A stretch of DNA of 64,000 nt, taken from Prostheceraeus crozeri (lineage: Eukaryota > Platyhelminthes > Polycladida > Euryleptidae). The DNA lies in the NCBI GenBank assembly GCA_907163375.1, contig CAJQUW010001733.1, positions 310,001 to 374,000 of the forward strand, written 5' to 3'. A model generated the notes under the pieces. That model was not told the DNA's origin and searched no databases. It worked only from the letters and a program-made list of their open reading frames with translations. The position numbers were made by a program, and so were the translations under genes. Positions 63,195 to 64,000 of the stretch are shown piece by piece. Each line of letters opens with the position of its first letter. Position 1 is the first letter of the stretch.

Positions 63195-64000
63195 CTTAAG
63201 AATGAAATGATACATTTCAACGGGAATAAGAAGCAGGCAAAAGTCAGGAATGACCGACCAGGAACTGCTGTGAATGCAGGGTTCATGTCCACATCTGAAC
63301 AATATTCAATGCCTCTGGCTTTCATGTTCTGGGGGGGGGGGCGGTGAAGGGTGAATACAGAGCGCTTAGCGTGGCTTACGGGAGATGAGAGAACTCCCAT
63401 TGTTAAGTCTTGATGAATGAGGCGAAGTTTGACAACAAAGGTCTGTCGTAATTGATTGAATATCGAAAAAGGCGAAGTTTGTGTAAAGGCGGATTACATA
63501 TTTATCACACAACGATTGCATCTTTATGGGATTCGAGGATGAACAGGATCTGTTTACTTGTGGGAATCGAAAAGGCGAAGATTGATGTACAGGATTTGTA
63601 TACATGTGCGGATCCCAAAAAGCATACTGTAGTTATTGATGGGATGAATTTAATGACAGGATCAGTTTACATGTGGGAAACGTAACAATTGAATGATGTC
63701 TGATTTATCTTTGTGACATATCTTTCAAGACATATCATTACCTATTCAGTATTTTGTCAGCCACTATGTGTGGGACCCCGCTCGTCTGGGTTTGAGTGTT
63801 CAGGTTAGGGGTCGAAACACAACTAGACGAGTACCTGCTGATGACTGACGGACTGCAGTATTATGTTTTATATCCCTTAATCGGTAGCTGAAGTAGTGGT
63901 CGATGTATTGTATTTCAAATGAAGAAATGTGGAATTACATTAAGTATTATAGACGGATGAAGAAACTGCCGATAACAAAGTCAAGTGAAGAAATAGTATT
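63195..64000. other. Symplekin intron at right edge, with degenerate repeat
   Basis: Between 63421 and 63680, AAGGCGAAG (or GAGGCGAAG) recurs at 63420, 63471 and 63571 with similar surroundings. A run of ten G lies at ~63332. The next upstream symplekin exon is outside the window. Confidence 0.4.

Noticed and set aside
63016-63210. + strand frame at the right end
   Set aside because: Shadow of the symplekin exon at 62817-63194.
1-64000. LTR retroviruses, Polintons, Helitrons or toxin genes
   Set aside because: No paired LTRs, gag/pol order, capsid genes or Helitron Rep/helicase motifs were recognised in either strand.

Overview
The window is animal genomic DNA, almost certainly from an invertebrate. 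It holds two intron-containing host genes facing each other and a dense, nested population of mobile elements. I cannot name the species. Recurrent TAGGCCTA-like words, CR1-type LINEs, Penelope-like elements, a tRNA-derived SINE and many short inverted-repeat transposons fit an invertebrate, but this is only suggestive.

Host genes. (1) A PHF7/G2E3-like PHD-RING gene lies on the + strand, with five exons recovered between about 11.5 and 33.3 kb and all splice phases matching. (2) The C-terminal ~751 residues of symplekin (SYMPK), the scaffold of mRNA 3'-end processing, lie on the - strand in seven exons between 63194 and 35818. Its N-terminal half lies beyond the right edge. The two genes converge with about 2.5 kb between their stop codons.

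Layout. 1-11 kb holds a LINE tail, a PIF/Harbinger element carrying a nested MITE with a 9-bp duplication, another LINE tail, a Penelope-type GIY-YIG fragment, a nearly complete but broken CR1/L2-like LINE, and two large inverted repeats. The first inverted repeat is a Penelope-like element with an 18-bp target duplication; both carry hammerhead-like motifs. 11.5-33.3 kb is the PHF7-like gene. Its introns hold a ~195-bp satellite and a SINE. One 12.3-kb intron holds a stacked insertion: outer hAT-type ends, a 45-bp minisatellite, a hAT element with an 8-bp duplication, and inside that hAT 3.7 kb of almost pure A then almost pure C, probably an assembly artefact. 33.5-35.4 kb is intergenic with two MITEs. 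35.8-63.2 kb is symplekin. Its introns contain a Tc1 element whose transposase has its own intron, a 62-bp end-to-end hAT remnant, a second SINE copy, several LINE pieces, a cloverleaf-like foldback element and several long-TIR elements.

The two host genes show no functional link beyond being neighbours. Everything else is best read as transposable-element biology and its debris. I found no CRISPR, operon, rRNA or free-standing tRNA gene and no convincing LTR retrovirus.
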